A program made the position numbers and the translations under genes. Shown piece by piece: positions 1-7,750 of a DNA stretch of 14,535 nucleotides (position 1 is its first letter; each line of letters begins with the position of its first letter). Under the pieces are notes generated by a model, which searched no databases, was not told where the DNA came from, and saw only the letters and a program-made list of their open reading frames with translations. Origin of the DNA: Geosiphon pyriformis (Eukaryota > Glomeromycota > Glomeromycetes > Archaeosporales > Geosiphonaceae); assembly GCA_016748015.1 (NCBI GenBank), contig JAAOMT010000660.1, positions 16,473-31,007 on the forward strand, in the 5' to 3' direction.

Positions 1-140
1 TTTTTGATTTTGAATAAAAATGGCCTTGTGTTAATCTAAGCGTTGGCATATTAATTTCGGGTTTTCGTGATATGTAAATGATTTTTTGTCAAGATCTTAT
101 GAAATCTATGGAAGCCCGTTTTTGAATTCATTATTATCAT
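1..140 (+). repeat. Direct-repeat copy A (dispersed repeat, cut by window start)
   Basis: Bases 1-88 match 3873-3962 at roughly 90 percent by eye, sharing the block taatctaagcgttg and the block atattaatttcgggttttcg. Bases 89-140 then match about 4182-4225 (gatctt.tgaaatctatg.aag). The other copy holds about 220 extra bases between these two blocks. No coding potential is visible. It is probably an old dispersed or segmental repeat whose left end lies outside the window. Confidence 0.75.
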
Positions 141-629
141 TAAATATCAAGAGCTGATTTTAAAAGGATGGCCGAAAATCATATGCTCTTTACGCATTCA
201 CCCTGATACGTAATTTGTAATGTGATGCTGACAATATAATAGTATTGCAAAAAAAAACTAAAAGAGAGAAATGCCAGCGTGATGCTGAAACACTGATACT
301 TCCAAACATTAGATCAGACCTTGTAATTAAAGAAAGAAAGAAGAAACATCTATTCTACTTAAGTAATATCGTTTATTATTATCATATATAAAATTGATTT
401 GAAACCTTTTAATGTTTGGAGGTGTTTTTCGGCTATGAAATATGACACCATTTTTTTTATGCTGCGACCATTTAATTTTTTATTTTTTCAGCAGCGAGAT
501 AAATATGGACGCCCATGACTGACCCTGCTATGACCATTTACATTGTTCTCTTATTTGTCTCATGGTTTAAGTGATGTGAATTTTATTTCCCATACTGATC
601 GAATTAACCATTTTAGGATAAACGAGCCA
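141..629. other. AT-rich stretch without a supported gene
   Basis: I see no coding region, RNA gene or clear repeat here. The short open frames starting near 543 and 560 lack any recognisable motif, and they run into the repeat unit that starts near 630. Confidence 0.6.
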
Positions 630-846
630 AAAAAAAAAGTCATGAGGATCTGCATAGTAAAATTTTCGAAATATGAAAACACGTTTAATGATGACATAGT
701 AAAAACTCTGGAGGTTATCTTCAAATCAATTATACTAAAAAGTCTAGTTACTCCCACCCTTGTATTCATGTATTCGTGTGAAATACAAACGCGTAGTTTT
801 TAATAAATGATCTAATGTCAAAATCAACAAATTAGAAGCAATTTAA

Positions 847-854
847 TATATAAA
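847..854 (+). promoter_or_regulatory. TATA box candidate (TATATAAA) in the repeat unit
   Basis: TATATAAA is followed by agagg and lies about 65 bases before an intron-like segment. The same sequence is present in the inverted copy (near 14356-14364, other strand). No long ORF follows directly, so any transcript would probably be noncoding and run into the minisatellite. Confidence 0.35.
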
Positions 855-918
855 GAGGTGTTCTTTGCCATTCAAACAAATTTTATCCTATATAGGACTA
901 ATACTATCAAGGAGAAAG

Positions 919-968
919 GTAATATTGTTATGTTTAATGTGATTTACTCTTGCCATTTGCTTATTTAG
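919..968 (+). other. Intron-like segment (50 bases, GT..AG)
   Basis: The segment begins gtaata after ggagaaag and ends with the pyrimidine-rich ttgcttatttag before ggcgaaccc. Both ends are kept in the inverted copy. At 50 bases it is short but possible for a fungal intron. The upstream 'exon' contains no ATG, so this would be splicing of a noncoding transcript if real. Confidence 0.3.
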
Positions 969-991
969 GGCGAACCCACTATCGGCTCCTA

Positions 992-1745
992 ATGACAAAT
1001 TACTGGCGTCCACCAATTCATGAACATAAACACCAATAACCAGTATGAAAATACTGGTGTCCACTAACTCATTTACATAAACAGGACGAAACTACCGGTG
1101 TCCACCAACTCATGAACATAACCAGGACAAAATTACTGACGTCCACCAACTCACGAACATAAACACCAATAACCAGTATGAAAATACTGGTGTCCACTAA
1201 CTCACTTACATAAACACCAATAACCAGTATGAAAATACTGGTGTCCACTAACTCACTTACATAAACAGGATGAAACTATCGGCGTCCACCAACTTACGAA
1301 CATAACCAGGACGAAATTACCGGCGTCCACCAACTCACGAACATAAGCACCTATAACCAAGATGAATTACCGGCGTCTACCAACTTACGAACATAACCAG
1401 GATGAAATTACCGGAGTCCACCAACTCACGAACATAAACACCTATAACAAGGACAAAATTACCGGTGTCCACCAACTCACGAACATAAACACCTATAACC
1501 AGGATGAAATAACCGGCGCTCACTAACTCACGAACATAAACACCGATAACCAGGACGAAATTACCGACGTCCACCAACTCACGAACGTAACCAGGACAAA
1601 ATTACCGGCGTCCACCAACTCACGAACATAACCACCTATAACAAGGACCAAATTACCGGCGTTCACCAACTCACGAATATAAACACCGATAACCAGGACG
1701 AAATTACTGGCGTCCACCAACTCACGAACATTAACACTGATAACC
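992..1745. repeat. Minisatellite, 16 units of two lengths (about 51 and 41 bases)
   Basis: Sixteen tandem units each carry a core like ccaccaactcacgaacataa. Long units (51 bases) contain an extra aacaccgata-type decamer; short units (41 bases) lack it. On the minus strand a long unit is exactly 17 codons and reads NFVLVIGVYVRELVDAG repeatedly, giving short open frames (1377-1577 and 1523-1819). Each 41-base unit breaks the frame, so a single long repeat protein is not encoded. Units at the low-coordinate end are more diverged (cattta or cactta in place of cacgaa). Units abut with no unique spacers, so this is not a CRISPR array. Confidence 0.95.
1040..1241 (+). repeat. Three GAAA-loop hairpins inside the minisatellite
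   Basis: The palindrome CCAGTAT-GAAA-ATACTGG occurs at 1040-1057, 1173-1190 and 1224-1241. It has seven perfect base pairs closed by GAAA, a GNRA-type loop. Standard units have ccaggacgaaattaccgg in this place, which cannot pair well, so the hairpin is specific to this diverged sub-family of units. Confidence 0.8.
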
Positions 1746-1990
1746 AGTACAAAGGAACACCAACAACATAACAATATCGAATAAACGAATAAACGAATAA
1801 CGAAAAAGGAATAAATCATTGATCACCAAATAACTGAAATTAAATTTCAGGGTTAGGTGGTGAGGAATTGATGATTGTTAGTCTGTTATCCATGCCTTTT
1901 GCAGGAGTGGGTGGGGATAGTTTAGAAGTAAGAGGGCATAACCCAGCGTGGTTACCGAGGCATTTGTGATGATTGACTAGCGAGTGACAG

Positions 1991-2044
1991 GTATTACTTT
2001 TGTAATACTAAGGGAGTTATTAGAATCTTCTTTGCTAAGATTCT
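1991..2044. repeat. Two adjacent perfect hairpins in the conserved tail of the repeat unit
   Basis: GTATTAC (1991-1997), a tttt loop and GTAATAC (2002-2008) form the first hairpin. AGAATCTT (2022-2029), a 7-base loop and AAGATTCT (2037-2044) form the second. Both are unchanged in the inverted copy (about 13594-13648). They may be RNA structures or recombination or termination signals; no known RNA family is recognised. Confidence 0.65.
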
Positions 2045-2098
2045 TAATACCCTTGTATGTTGAAGCTCGCCATATTTGTCAATTATCTTTTCTATATC

Positions 2099-3034
2099 CA
2101 TCTAGTCTATATAGGAATAAAACTTTATCAGTATATAACAAAGTTATCAGGGAAGGGTTTTTACAATGCCAAAATGGTTCACCCGTTGCCAATTTGATTA
2201 ACTTTTGTTATTTGCTGTTTATCGTTTAAGCCTATCGAAATTTAACTCAGGAATTTGAAATGATCGATATAGACTATGTAAGAAACTTAATGTATAATAA
2301 AATTATATAATCAATACAAGTATTTTTAAATAAATAATAAAAAAATGGATAAAATACTTTTTTACTGTATAAAGATATTAATTTGATCTAGTACTAAAAA
2401 AAATGATCACGTTCGGTCTACTTTTTTTTGAAACTTTTTAATAAAATATTTAAACAAGTTTTTTGATAAAAATTGGGTTAACTGCCATAAATTTACATTC
2501 TGCATTATTCCGCTTTCTCAATTTATTTGTTTGATGAATGAGTCATTTGTGCTCGCTTTTTAAGATGAAATTTGTTTTGAAAGTCAAAAAGATATTAAGA
2601 TTCGCATCCTGCCACTAACAAAAAAAAGTCTGCCTAATCCGAATTTTTATGATTTTCTTTGCTGTAGTAAAAATACTACAAATCCCCTGCTGTTGTCACT
2701 TTAGCTTAATATTTCTGTTTTTTTTTTTCATTCAATTGGTATTATATGAAGCTTAGGCATAACATGAGAACTTTTTGATGTTTTCAATCGAACGAATCAA
2801 TTTGTAAGCGAGTACAAAGTTCCATGGAGAAATGGAATCACATGGTAATTAAACTAAATGGAAGAAAATATAAATGCAAGATCTTGAGCTTTGGCATCGA
2901 AAGTTGGATCAAAAGAGTGAGGAAAACTTATGAAAAGAGATCAGAATCTTTAGCATTTTTACAAAACAAAAACCAGATCTTAACAATAATAGTATTCGTC
3001 AAAAAATTTCTATCTTTTCAATTTTTACTACAAC
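2099..3034. other. AT-rich stretch without a supported gene
   Basis: No domain-bearing ORF is visible. A GTG-started 81-codon frame (1984-2229) straddles the edge of the repeat homology and shows no family signature. The frame opening at 2824 has no recognisable first half; its end, after about 3110, overlaps the decayed DPBB gene described separately. Confidence 0.6.
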
Positions 3035-3715
3035 ATGCTAAAAAACAAACAAACCATTGTTTCATTAATTTTGACCATTGTTACCAGTTTCGATTTATTC
3101 GTCAATCCTGCTTGGCTCCTAAAAGAGATAGATCTCTCATGCCTAAAGATGCACAAATCAAATATATACCAAAGAAACACGAAATTTATGGCACCCATGA
3201 GCATACTGGGGCTATTAAGTGAGGGGTTTCAAAGAGTAACGAAGAAGAACTTGGTTTCCATCAACACACAGGCATGGTGACTGATTTCTTAAAGAGACAT
3301 GAAGGAAACGGTCCTCATCGACAACTCCCTGATTTCTTGATAAAGTGCACCAAGAATTATAAAACATGGTTAATTCTCAGGTGATGAAACTTATTTTAAT
3401 CCTGGTTTACGAGCTTGTGGTCGAAAAATTTCAGATAGCAATTTAGAGATTGTGATTTTAAGTTTATCAAGGATTTGAAATTTATCTTTGATATATAAAA
3501 TGGGGAGATCAAAATTAATGTTTTACAGAATAAACCACAATGGAGTAACGTATCCAATCTCTAATAATAATAATTCAAAAGGAAGCGTGGTGACTACAAT
3601 TTTAGATTCTGTAAATTTTTAAGATTTTTAATTTCATTTACGTCTCTCGTGACCAAATTGCTGGTCGTGTCCGTATTACATGAGATTATTTTCCCGAGCA
3701 TGAGGGGAAAACACA
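3035..3715 (+). pseudogene. Decayed RlpA-like / double-psi beta-barrel (DPBB) secreted protein gene
   Basis: Pieces of one secreted protein occur in order but in changing frames. First is a signal-peptide-like start MLKNKQTIVSLILTIV at 3035. Next, in another frame (about 3110-3380), is a basic, His-rich stretch with two related motifs, THEHTGAI and FHQHTGMV, separated by a TGA stop. Then comes SGDETYFNPGLRACGRK at 3377, strongly like the G-D-x-T-x-[FY]-x-P-G-L-G-A-C-G start of fungal DPBB (barwin/expansin-like) domains. KGSVVTTILDS at about 3578 resembles the second DPBB strand, which normally leads into a Cys motif. Finally RDQIAGRVRIT followed by TGA (about 3648-3683) stands where the family has GRVxITW. 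In-frame stops and frame changes mean no intact product. Some changes could be introns, but the TGA in place of the final Trp argues for decay. These proteins are normally small, secreted and cell-wall or host-facing. Confidence 0.6.
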
Positions 3716-3725
3716 TCTTCATCAC

Positions 3726-3757
3726 TATTATTATTATTATTATTATTTTATTATTAT
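3726..3757. repeat. (ATT)n microsatellite
   Basis: About ten tat/att trinucleotides with one interruption lie just downstream of the DPBB remnant. Confidence 0.9.
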
Positions 3758-3872
3758 GTGTTCTTTGCATAGTAGATTAATATCAAACTTCACTTCTTTC
3801 GTTGAATTTTTTGATAGCATATATAAATTTTTATGATATGTCTTCACGTTAATTCCGAAAATGTATTGGGAA

Positions 3873-4225
3873 AGATTTTGATTTTGAAAAAAAATGGCTT
3901 CATTTTAATCTAAGCGTTGACATATTAATTTCGGGTTTTCGTAATATGTAAATAATTTTTTGGTTATCACGCAAGAACATCAATTATCATATGAATATGG
4001 GCATTTAAAATTTCTACTTAAAAAAATTTATTTCCTATTTAATGCAATACCCAGATTTATTCATGCCCGGTTCAAAAATGTTTTCTGATAATATAAGGTT
4101 TACGAGTTGTATTTAGACAAAATATTGATAGTAACGTTGCCTGAATTTTTATTATAATGAATTTATTCCTTTATTTTGTTGTCACGATCTTGTGAAATCT
4201 ATGAAAGTACATTTTTGACTTATGA
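3873..4225 (+). repeat. Direct-repeat copy B (matches 1-140, with about 220 extra bases)
   Basis: Bases 3873-3962 match 1-88 and about 4182-4225 match 89-140. The intervening segment starts near gttatcac and the match resumes near gttgtcac, so the extra DNA is bracketed by imperfect 8-base direct repeats. That fits either an insertion with target duplication in this copy or a repeat-mediated deletion in the other. No ORF is seen in the extra segment. Confidence 0.7.
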
Positions 4226-4481
4226 ACTTTAAAAAAAAACTTTAGATATAGTTAGATATGAAATAGTATTACACGTACCAAAAATCAATATAATGAGCTA
4301 TTTTTGCTAACGGCAGTATCTCAATATTGTGTCTCACATTATTAGAATTGGGTATTATCTAAATTAAATAAATTATCGATCAAAGACCTTTTTTTATGTT
4401 GGTCAATTAAAGGTTCAAAAGAATAAAATTAACCAATATTAGAATTTATTAATACCTAAAATTTACCGAGTACATAATATA
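4226..4481. other. AT-rich intergenic stretch
   Basis: Nothing recognisable; it lies downstream of the cupredoxin gene on the other strand. Confidence 0.6.
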
Positions 4482-4487
4482 TTTATT
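4482..4487 (-). terminator. Polyadenylation signal AATAAA of the cupredoxin gene
   Basis: AATAAA on the minus strand, about 60 bases past the stop codon at 4546, is in the right range for a 3' end signal. AT-rich DNA makes chance matches likely. Confidence 0.4.
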
Positions 4488-4545
4488 TTAAAAAAAAAAT
4501 CATCTATTAACATACTATTTTATCATAAATTAAGATTTTAAGATT

Positions 4546-5478
4546 TTAAAAAGAATTGATTGAAATCACGCTCCAGATTAAAGCAACTAATAATCCAAAA
4601 GATCCGGTGGTAAAGTAAATAGCATTAGCGGAGCTTTTAGTGGAATTAGTTGAGTTAGTTGAATTTTGACTGCTAGTAGTCTTATTGGTATCACTTGTAG
4701 AAGAATTATCAGATGTACTACTAGTTGTAGAATTACTTTTCTCAGTCGAATTGGCAGATGTACTATTTGTAGAATTATTTTTCTCAGTCGAATTTCCAGG
4801 TGTACTAGTTGTAGAATTACTTTTCTCAGTCGAATTACCAGGTGTACTAGTTGTAGAATTACTTTTCCCAGTCGATTCAACGATTTTGATAACACCTTTC
4901 ATGCCTGAAGCACAATGATTTGCAACATTACAGAAATAGTATATAGTAGTGGATGGTTTAACATTTTCTGTGACTTCCCAGCTGAATCCATCCGATTTTA
5001 ATGGGAGGCCAGAATCAACTAATAATAGAAAATAAAATTTGAAACATAATTAGAGATTTAAATTTAAATTGAGAAGCCCGAGAAAAAAAGACGCTTACAT
5101 CCACTGGAGCTTTTAGTACAACTATCGCTATCGGATTGAATAACGTCATGGGGAAATTTTGAGTCAGGAGAAACTTTCCAGATAATCTGTTTTGTGAAGA
5201 AAAAAATATTTAAAGCAAGTGAAAAAATTGTGAATTATTCGTCAAAAAAGAGAAGCTCAAAATGATGGTGAATGATTGGTCAAAAATAAATAAATAAAAA
5301 GAAGCTCAAAATTCATTGAATCTCAGATTTAGCATACTTTATCACCAACAGCGGCTTCTACAGTTGATGGGGTGAAGGTCAAAGCGTTTTTAGCACCAAT
5401 AACGATATTAATATCAGCCGCATGAGCAGCCACGAAGATTGTGGTTAATGCTATTAAGAGTTTTGAAAAACCTGTCAT
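4546..5478 (-). CDS. GPI-anchored, secreted cupredoxin (phytocyanin-like, serine-rich stalk)
   Basis: Three exons, 5478-5338, 5186-5099 and 5018-4546, join to 233 codons; the introns (151 and 80 bases) have GT..AG ends and the phases fit. The start is the ATG giving MTGFSKLLIALTTIFVAAHA, a clear signal peptide with cleavage expected near residue 20. Residues 21-123 are a blue-copper domain. Type-1 copper ligands are His60 (FPHDV), Cys106, His111 and Met116 in the block YYFCNVANHCASGM, with Cys70 and Cys112 likely forming the usual disulfide. Residues 125-208 are a Ser/Thr/Asn stalk with four 14-15-residue repeats (STEKSNSTTSTPGN type) and many N-x-S/T sites. The last 24 residues are hydrophobic after a small-residue SSANA stretch, as in GPI signals. 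The family (fungal extracellular serine-rich proteins) is thought to act at the cell surface; whether it does electron transfer or only binds copper is unknown. A TATA box lies upstream. Confidence 0.92.
4705..4875 (-). repeat. 42-base in-frame tandem repeat in the cupredoxin stalk (about 4 units)
   Basis: Four tandem units encode the 14-residue motif S-T-[EG]-K-[SN]-N-S-T-[TN]-S-T-x-x-N; the last is one codon longer. Lengths stay in multiples of three, so unit gain or loss would change stalk length without breaking the protein. Confidence 0.85.
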
Positions 5479-5593
5479 GATTTACGTTTTATTGATAAAT
5501 TTGAAATTTGATTAAAGAGTTTAAAATTGTATTTATTAAATTTTTTGATGAAATGAAAGTTTTCCTTTAAACCTCACCATCCGACACCCAACC

Positions 5594-5601
5594 TATTTAT
5601 A
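5594..5601 (-). promoter_or_regulatory. TATA box (TATAAATA) of the cupredoxin gene
   Basis: TATAAATA on the minus strand lies about 115-120 bases upstream of the ATG at 5478 and is followed by ggttgggtg. The same octamer occurs before the lipase-like gene at 10190. Confidence 0.6.
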
Positions 5602-6054
5602 AGAGTTTCTTTTATTATAAGAATTAACTTTCACAAATACCATTTAAAATCAAAAGTTCACACTCGATTACCACAAACTCCTCAATAAAGTAACGATAGA
5701 AGCAAAGATCATGTAAAACAATAGAATTAGGGAATATTCTAGCTCGTTTTATCATTAATTCAAACTCTTTAAAAATTTTCCCTAATTATAAATAACCTAA
5801 AAAAGTGAAATCACTCACTCATAAAAAAAAAACCCTGTATTATTTGAATTTAATTTTAATTTTAATTTTAATTTTGTATAATATTTAAAATTTCGGAAAT
5901 TGATATTTATTATGGTGGGGTTTCACATAATAAAAGGGAATTACAATATAAGAATGAGATTGTAAAACAAGGACAATTGCAAATTGCAAATTATAATTGC
6001 AGATGAAGCAGGGTTCCAAAAATTACGGTCAAATTTGAGTCAATTTTTCCTTTT
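5602..6054. other. Intergenic stretch with an AATTTT hexamer repeat
   Basis: It contains a tandem AATTTT repeat (about 5 copies, 5847-5875) and otherwise AT-rich DNA. No gene is seen. An antisense 63-codon frame (5991-6182) begins with GTG and is not supported. Confidence 0.6.
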
Positions 6055-6189
6055 ATGGAAAAGATTTCATTATCGCTAATCTTAATTGTGTTTGTGTTTG
6101 GTGTGTTCATATTTCGATGCATTTTCGGCGTTTCTGCATATGATGAGGAGTCTAAGGGATTCAGGGTTAAAATTACTAGCACGTTTTAA
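6055..6189 (+). CDS. Possible small secreted or membrane peptide (44 aa)
   Basis: An ATG at 6055 opens 44 codons ending in TAA at 6187-6189. The product begins MEKISLSLILIVFVFGVFIF, continues with RCIFGVSA, and ends in a short polar tail (AYDEESKGFRVKITSTF). A 20-odd-residue hydrophobic core followed by a small-residue G-V-S-A site looks like a signal peptide, or a single membrane span since the core is broken by one Arg. No family is recognised. It could be the first exon of a longer or decayed gene: no good donor precedes the stop and no coding sequence is seen downstream. A TATAAG (about 5947) lies about 100 bases upstream. AT-rich DNA often gives chance hydrophobic ORFs, so this is tentative. 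Confidence 0.3.
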   Translation: MEKISLSLILIVFVFGVFIFRCIFGVSAYDEESKGFRVKITSTF

Positions 6190-7061
6190 TGTCCTTTTCA
6201 AATATTGAAGGTACAAAATAATTTAATTGTACACTTGAAAGCGATAATTCGATACCTGAGATTTTAAGTTCTATATTGTCTTTGATTTTGGAAAATTAAA
6301 ATCACAACTGGTAACAAATTGCAGATAACAGTAAAATTTGTAAGCAAATATTGAGAGTAAATTTTATTTGACGATAATTAAAGACAAAAACTTTGATCAT
6401 TTCCAAAAGTTATTAAATCCGAAACTAAAGAAAACTGTTATAGAACAAACATTTAATTTAATAAATATATTTAGCATGTTAATTTCGGGATTACTTTTAA
6501 TCAAATTTTTTTTTTCTCTCAGGATTTACAGATAGTTCAAGTCACCATTGACATGAAAAAATTAAAATTATAAATTATAATTTTTGTGGAAAAGGAAAAT
6601 AAATTTTTAATGCTTAATTGATAAACACAGTTTGCTTATTGAAGATATAAATTTCTCATTTTGAATTAATAAAAATATTTCATCCTTTTCGAAATTCAAT
6701 GATGAATAGTTTTCAAAAAAAAAAAAAAAAAGTTTGAAACTGAATTGAACATAGAAATTAAATCGATAAGTTTTCATTTATGGGAAAAAGAAACCCTGTT
6801 ATAAAATTTATCCTCACTTTAACATGTAAGATCCTTTGAATTTAAATACATTCAATATTTTCAAAACCAATCCCTAAATAATAGTTGATTAATATGATAA
6901 TTTTTCTTTTTTAAAGAAATACTAAATATTCTCTTAGCTCCTCTATATTTTTCTATGTATATTTCATTTTAACTTTGATTTAAAATATTTTTAAAGCTTC
7001 CATTATCAATCTTATTTTCAACTCATTATTGCTAGGTTATTTAATTTTTAGGTGTTAAATC
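6190..7061. other. AT-rich intergenic stretch, including an A17 run
   Basis: No gene is visible. A run of 17 A lies at 6715-6731. On the minus strand, directly past the stop of the 7062-7640 gene, I looked for lipase-fold motifs (TYGQPRVG, GHSxGG) and found none, so that gene is not simply an unspliced fragment of a complete lipase. Confidence 0.6.
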
Positions 7062-7640
7062 TCAAAAAGGCTGTTGATTTAGGGCAGTAGAATCAGGACG
7101 AAATTGTAACATGAAGGGTCGAATTTGTCCATCAGGACTTACCAAAACGAATTGATTTGGGTTTGATGGATCTGTAATGAGTCGGTCGGTAGATGATGCA
7201 GGGCTACTAGGAATCATTATTGGTCCCCCAATCAATAAATCCTTTGCAGTATCTCCTGGCTTGGAAATAAAGAATTGGTTTTGTTCATTCGAAGGTGGTA
7301 AAATGTTTCCAGTATTATCACCTGTAGCTAATGCAAGGTTAAAACCATTTCCAGAGTTGACTTTAAATTTGTAATTATCGTTCGATAATTTTTCATTTCT
7401 TTGGTCACCAAAATTAATCATAAACCCACTATTGTCATTTGAATTATCTGATGATGTAATATGTTGGAAAAAGTTGTTTAGATCATCACGCTTGGTGATT
7501 TTGCTATTTTTAATAGGAACGGCTTCGACATTTGTTAGATTGATTAGTATTCCTAAAGCAACCGTAATGATAAAAATTGTGAAGAAAATTTTTTGTCGTT
7601 TTGAGGTAAACCAGTTTAATTGAAGATTTGATATATTCAT
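7062..7640 (-). CDS. Secreted N/S/Q-rich protein resembling a stand-alone lipase prodomain
   Basis: One open frame of 192 codons from ATG at 7640 to TGA at 7062-7064. Residues 1-18 are polar and basic, 19-35 hydrophobic (signal peptide or anchor), and a dibasic KR at 50-51 (KITKRDD) suggests Kex2-type cleavage. The rest is low-complexity, rich in N, S, D, G and P, with no catalytic domain. Compared with residues 1-170 of the lipase-like protein at 10265-11925 it aligns collinearly: hydrophobic stretch then VP/TP, a KR site, TGxxxGxxLP (106-115 here, 108-116 there), SNxxNQ.F, and ST.R.ITD at 150-157 here versus 151-158 there, then QF. It therefore looks like a prodomain paralogue without the hydrolase. 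It could act as a free partner or inhibitor, or be a truncated copy that is still open. No Cys occurs in the predicted mature part. Function unknown. Confidence 0.72.
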   Translation of the reverse strand: MNISNLQLNWFTSKRQKIFFTIFIITVALGILINLTNVEAVPIKNSKITKRDDLNNFFQHITSSDNSNDNSGFMINFGDQRNEKLSNDNYKFKVNSGNGFNLALATGDNTGNILPPSNEQNQFFISKPGDTAKDLLIGGPIMIPSSPASSTDRLITDPSNPNQFVLVSPDGQIRPFMLQFRPDSTALNQQPF

Positions 7641-7742
7641 GTTTTTGAAAGAATAAATTGAATATTGAAAAGTTTTATATGCTTATAAAATGTGTTTACG
7701 TTTTTCTGATCTCTTGAAAAGTTTTAAGCAATAAAAATATTC

Positions 7743-7750
7743 TTTTTATA
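7743..7750 (-). promoter_or_regulatory. TATA box candidate (TATAAAAA)
   Basis: It lies on the minus strand about 105 bases before the ATG at 7640, similar spacing to the cupredoxin gene. A second candidate, TATAAAAC at 7672-7679, is closer and would leave only a very short leader. Confidence 0.4.

Larger units (their letters stand above)
630..2098 (+). repeat. Left copy of a minisatellite-bearing repeat unit (inverted relative to 13540-14535)
   Basis: From the A-run at 629-638 to the block ending ctatatc at 2098, this stretch is the reverse complement of 14535-13540, nearly identical in the unique parts. Differences include a 43-base block at 712-754 present only here, 16 rather than 7 minisatellite units, two rather than three copies of an 8-base cgtttatt-type repeat (about 1778-1802), and scattered substitutions (for example in the gggcata.cccagcgtgg block near 1935). 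The order in this copy is unique flank, TATA box, intron-like segment, minisatellite, 8-base repeat, then a conserved tail of about 290 bases with two hairpins. The unit could be a non-autonomous repeat element or a duplicated locus. Its outer limits are unknown, because the other copy stops at the window end and at an adapter sequence. Confidence 0.9.

Noticed and set aside
543-803. 86- and 69-residue ORFs on both strands
   Set aside because: No motif, and the right repeat copy lacks 43 bases in this interval, which would break the frame.
992-1745. CRISPR-like regular array
   Set aside because: Units abut with no unique spacers, unit length varies (51/41), and the setting is a eukaryotic genome; it is a minisatellite.
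1377-1819. Minus-strand repeat proteins of 66 and 98 residues
   Set aside because: The frame depends on unit lengths and is broken by 41-base units; the 8-base repeat difference shifts it in the other copy.
2824-3222. 132-residue ORF as a gene
   Set aside because: Its first half has no recognisable feature and its second half is one frame of the decayed DPBB gene.
4587-4918. Three other open frames over the cupredoxin stalk
   Set aside because: Shadows caused by the 42-base in-frame repeat.
5991-6182. 63-residue minus-strand ORF
   Set aside because: Starts with GTG, has no motif, and overlaps the better signal-peptide-like frame on the plus strand.
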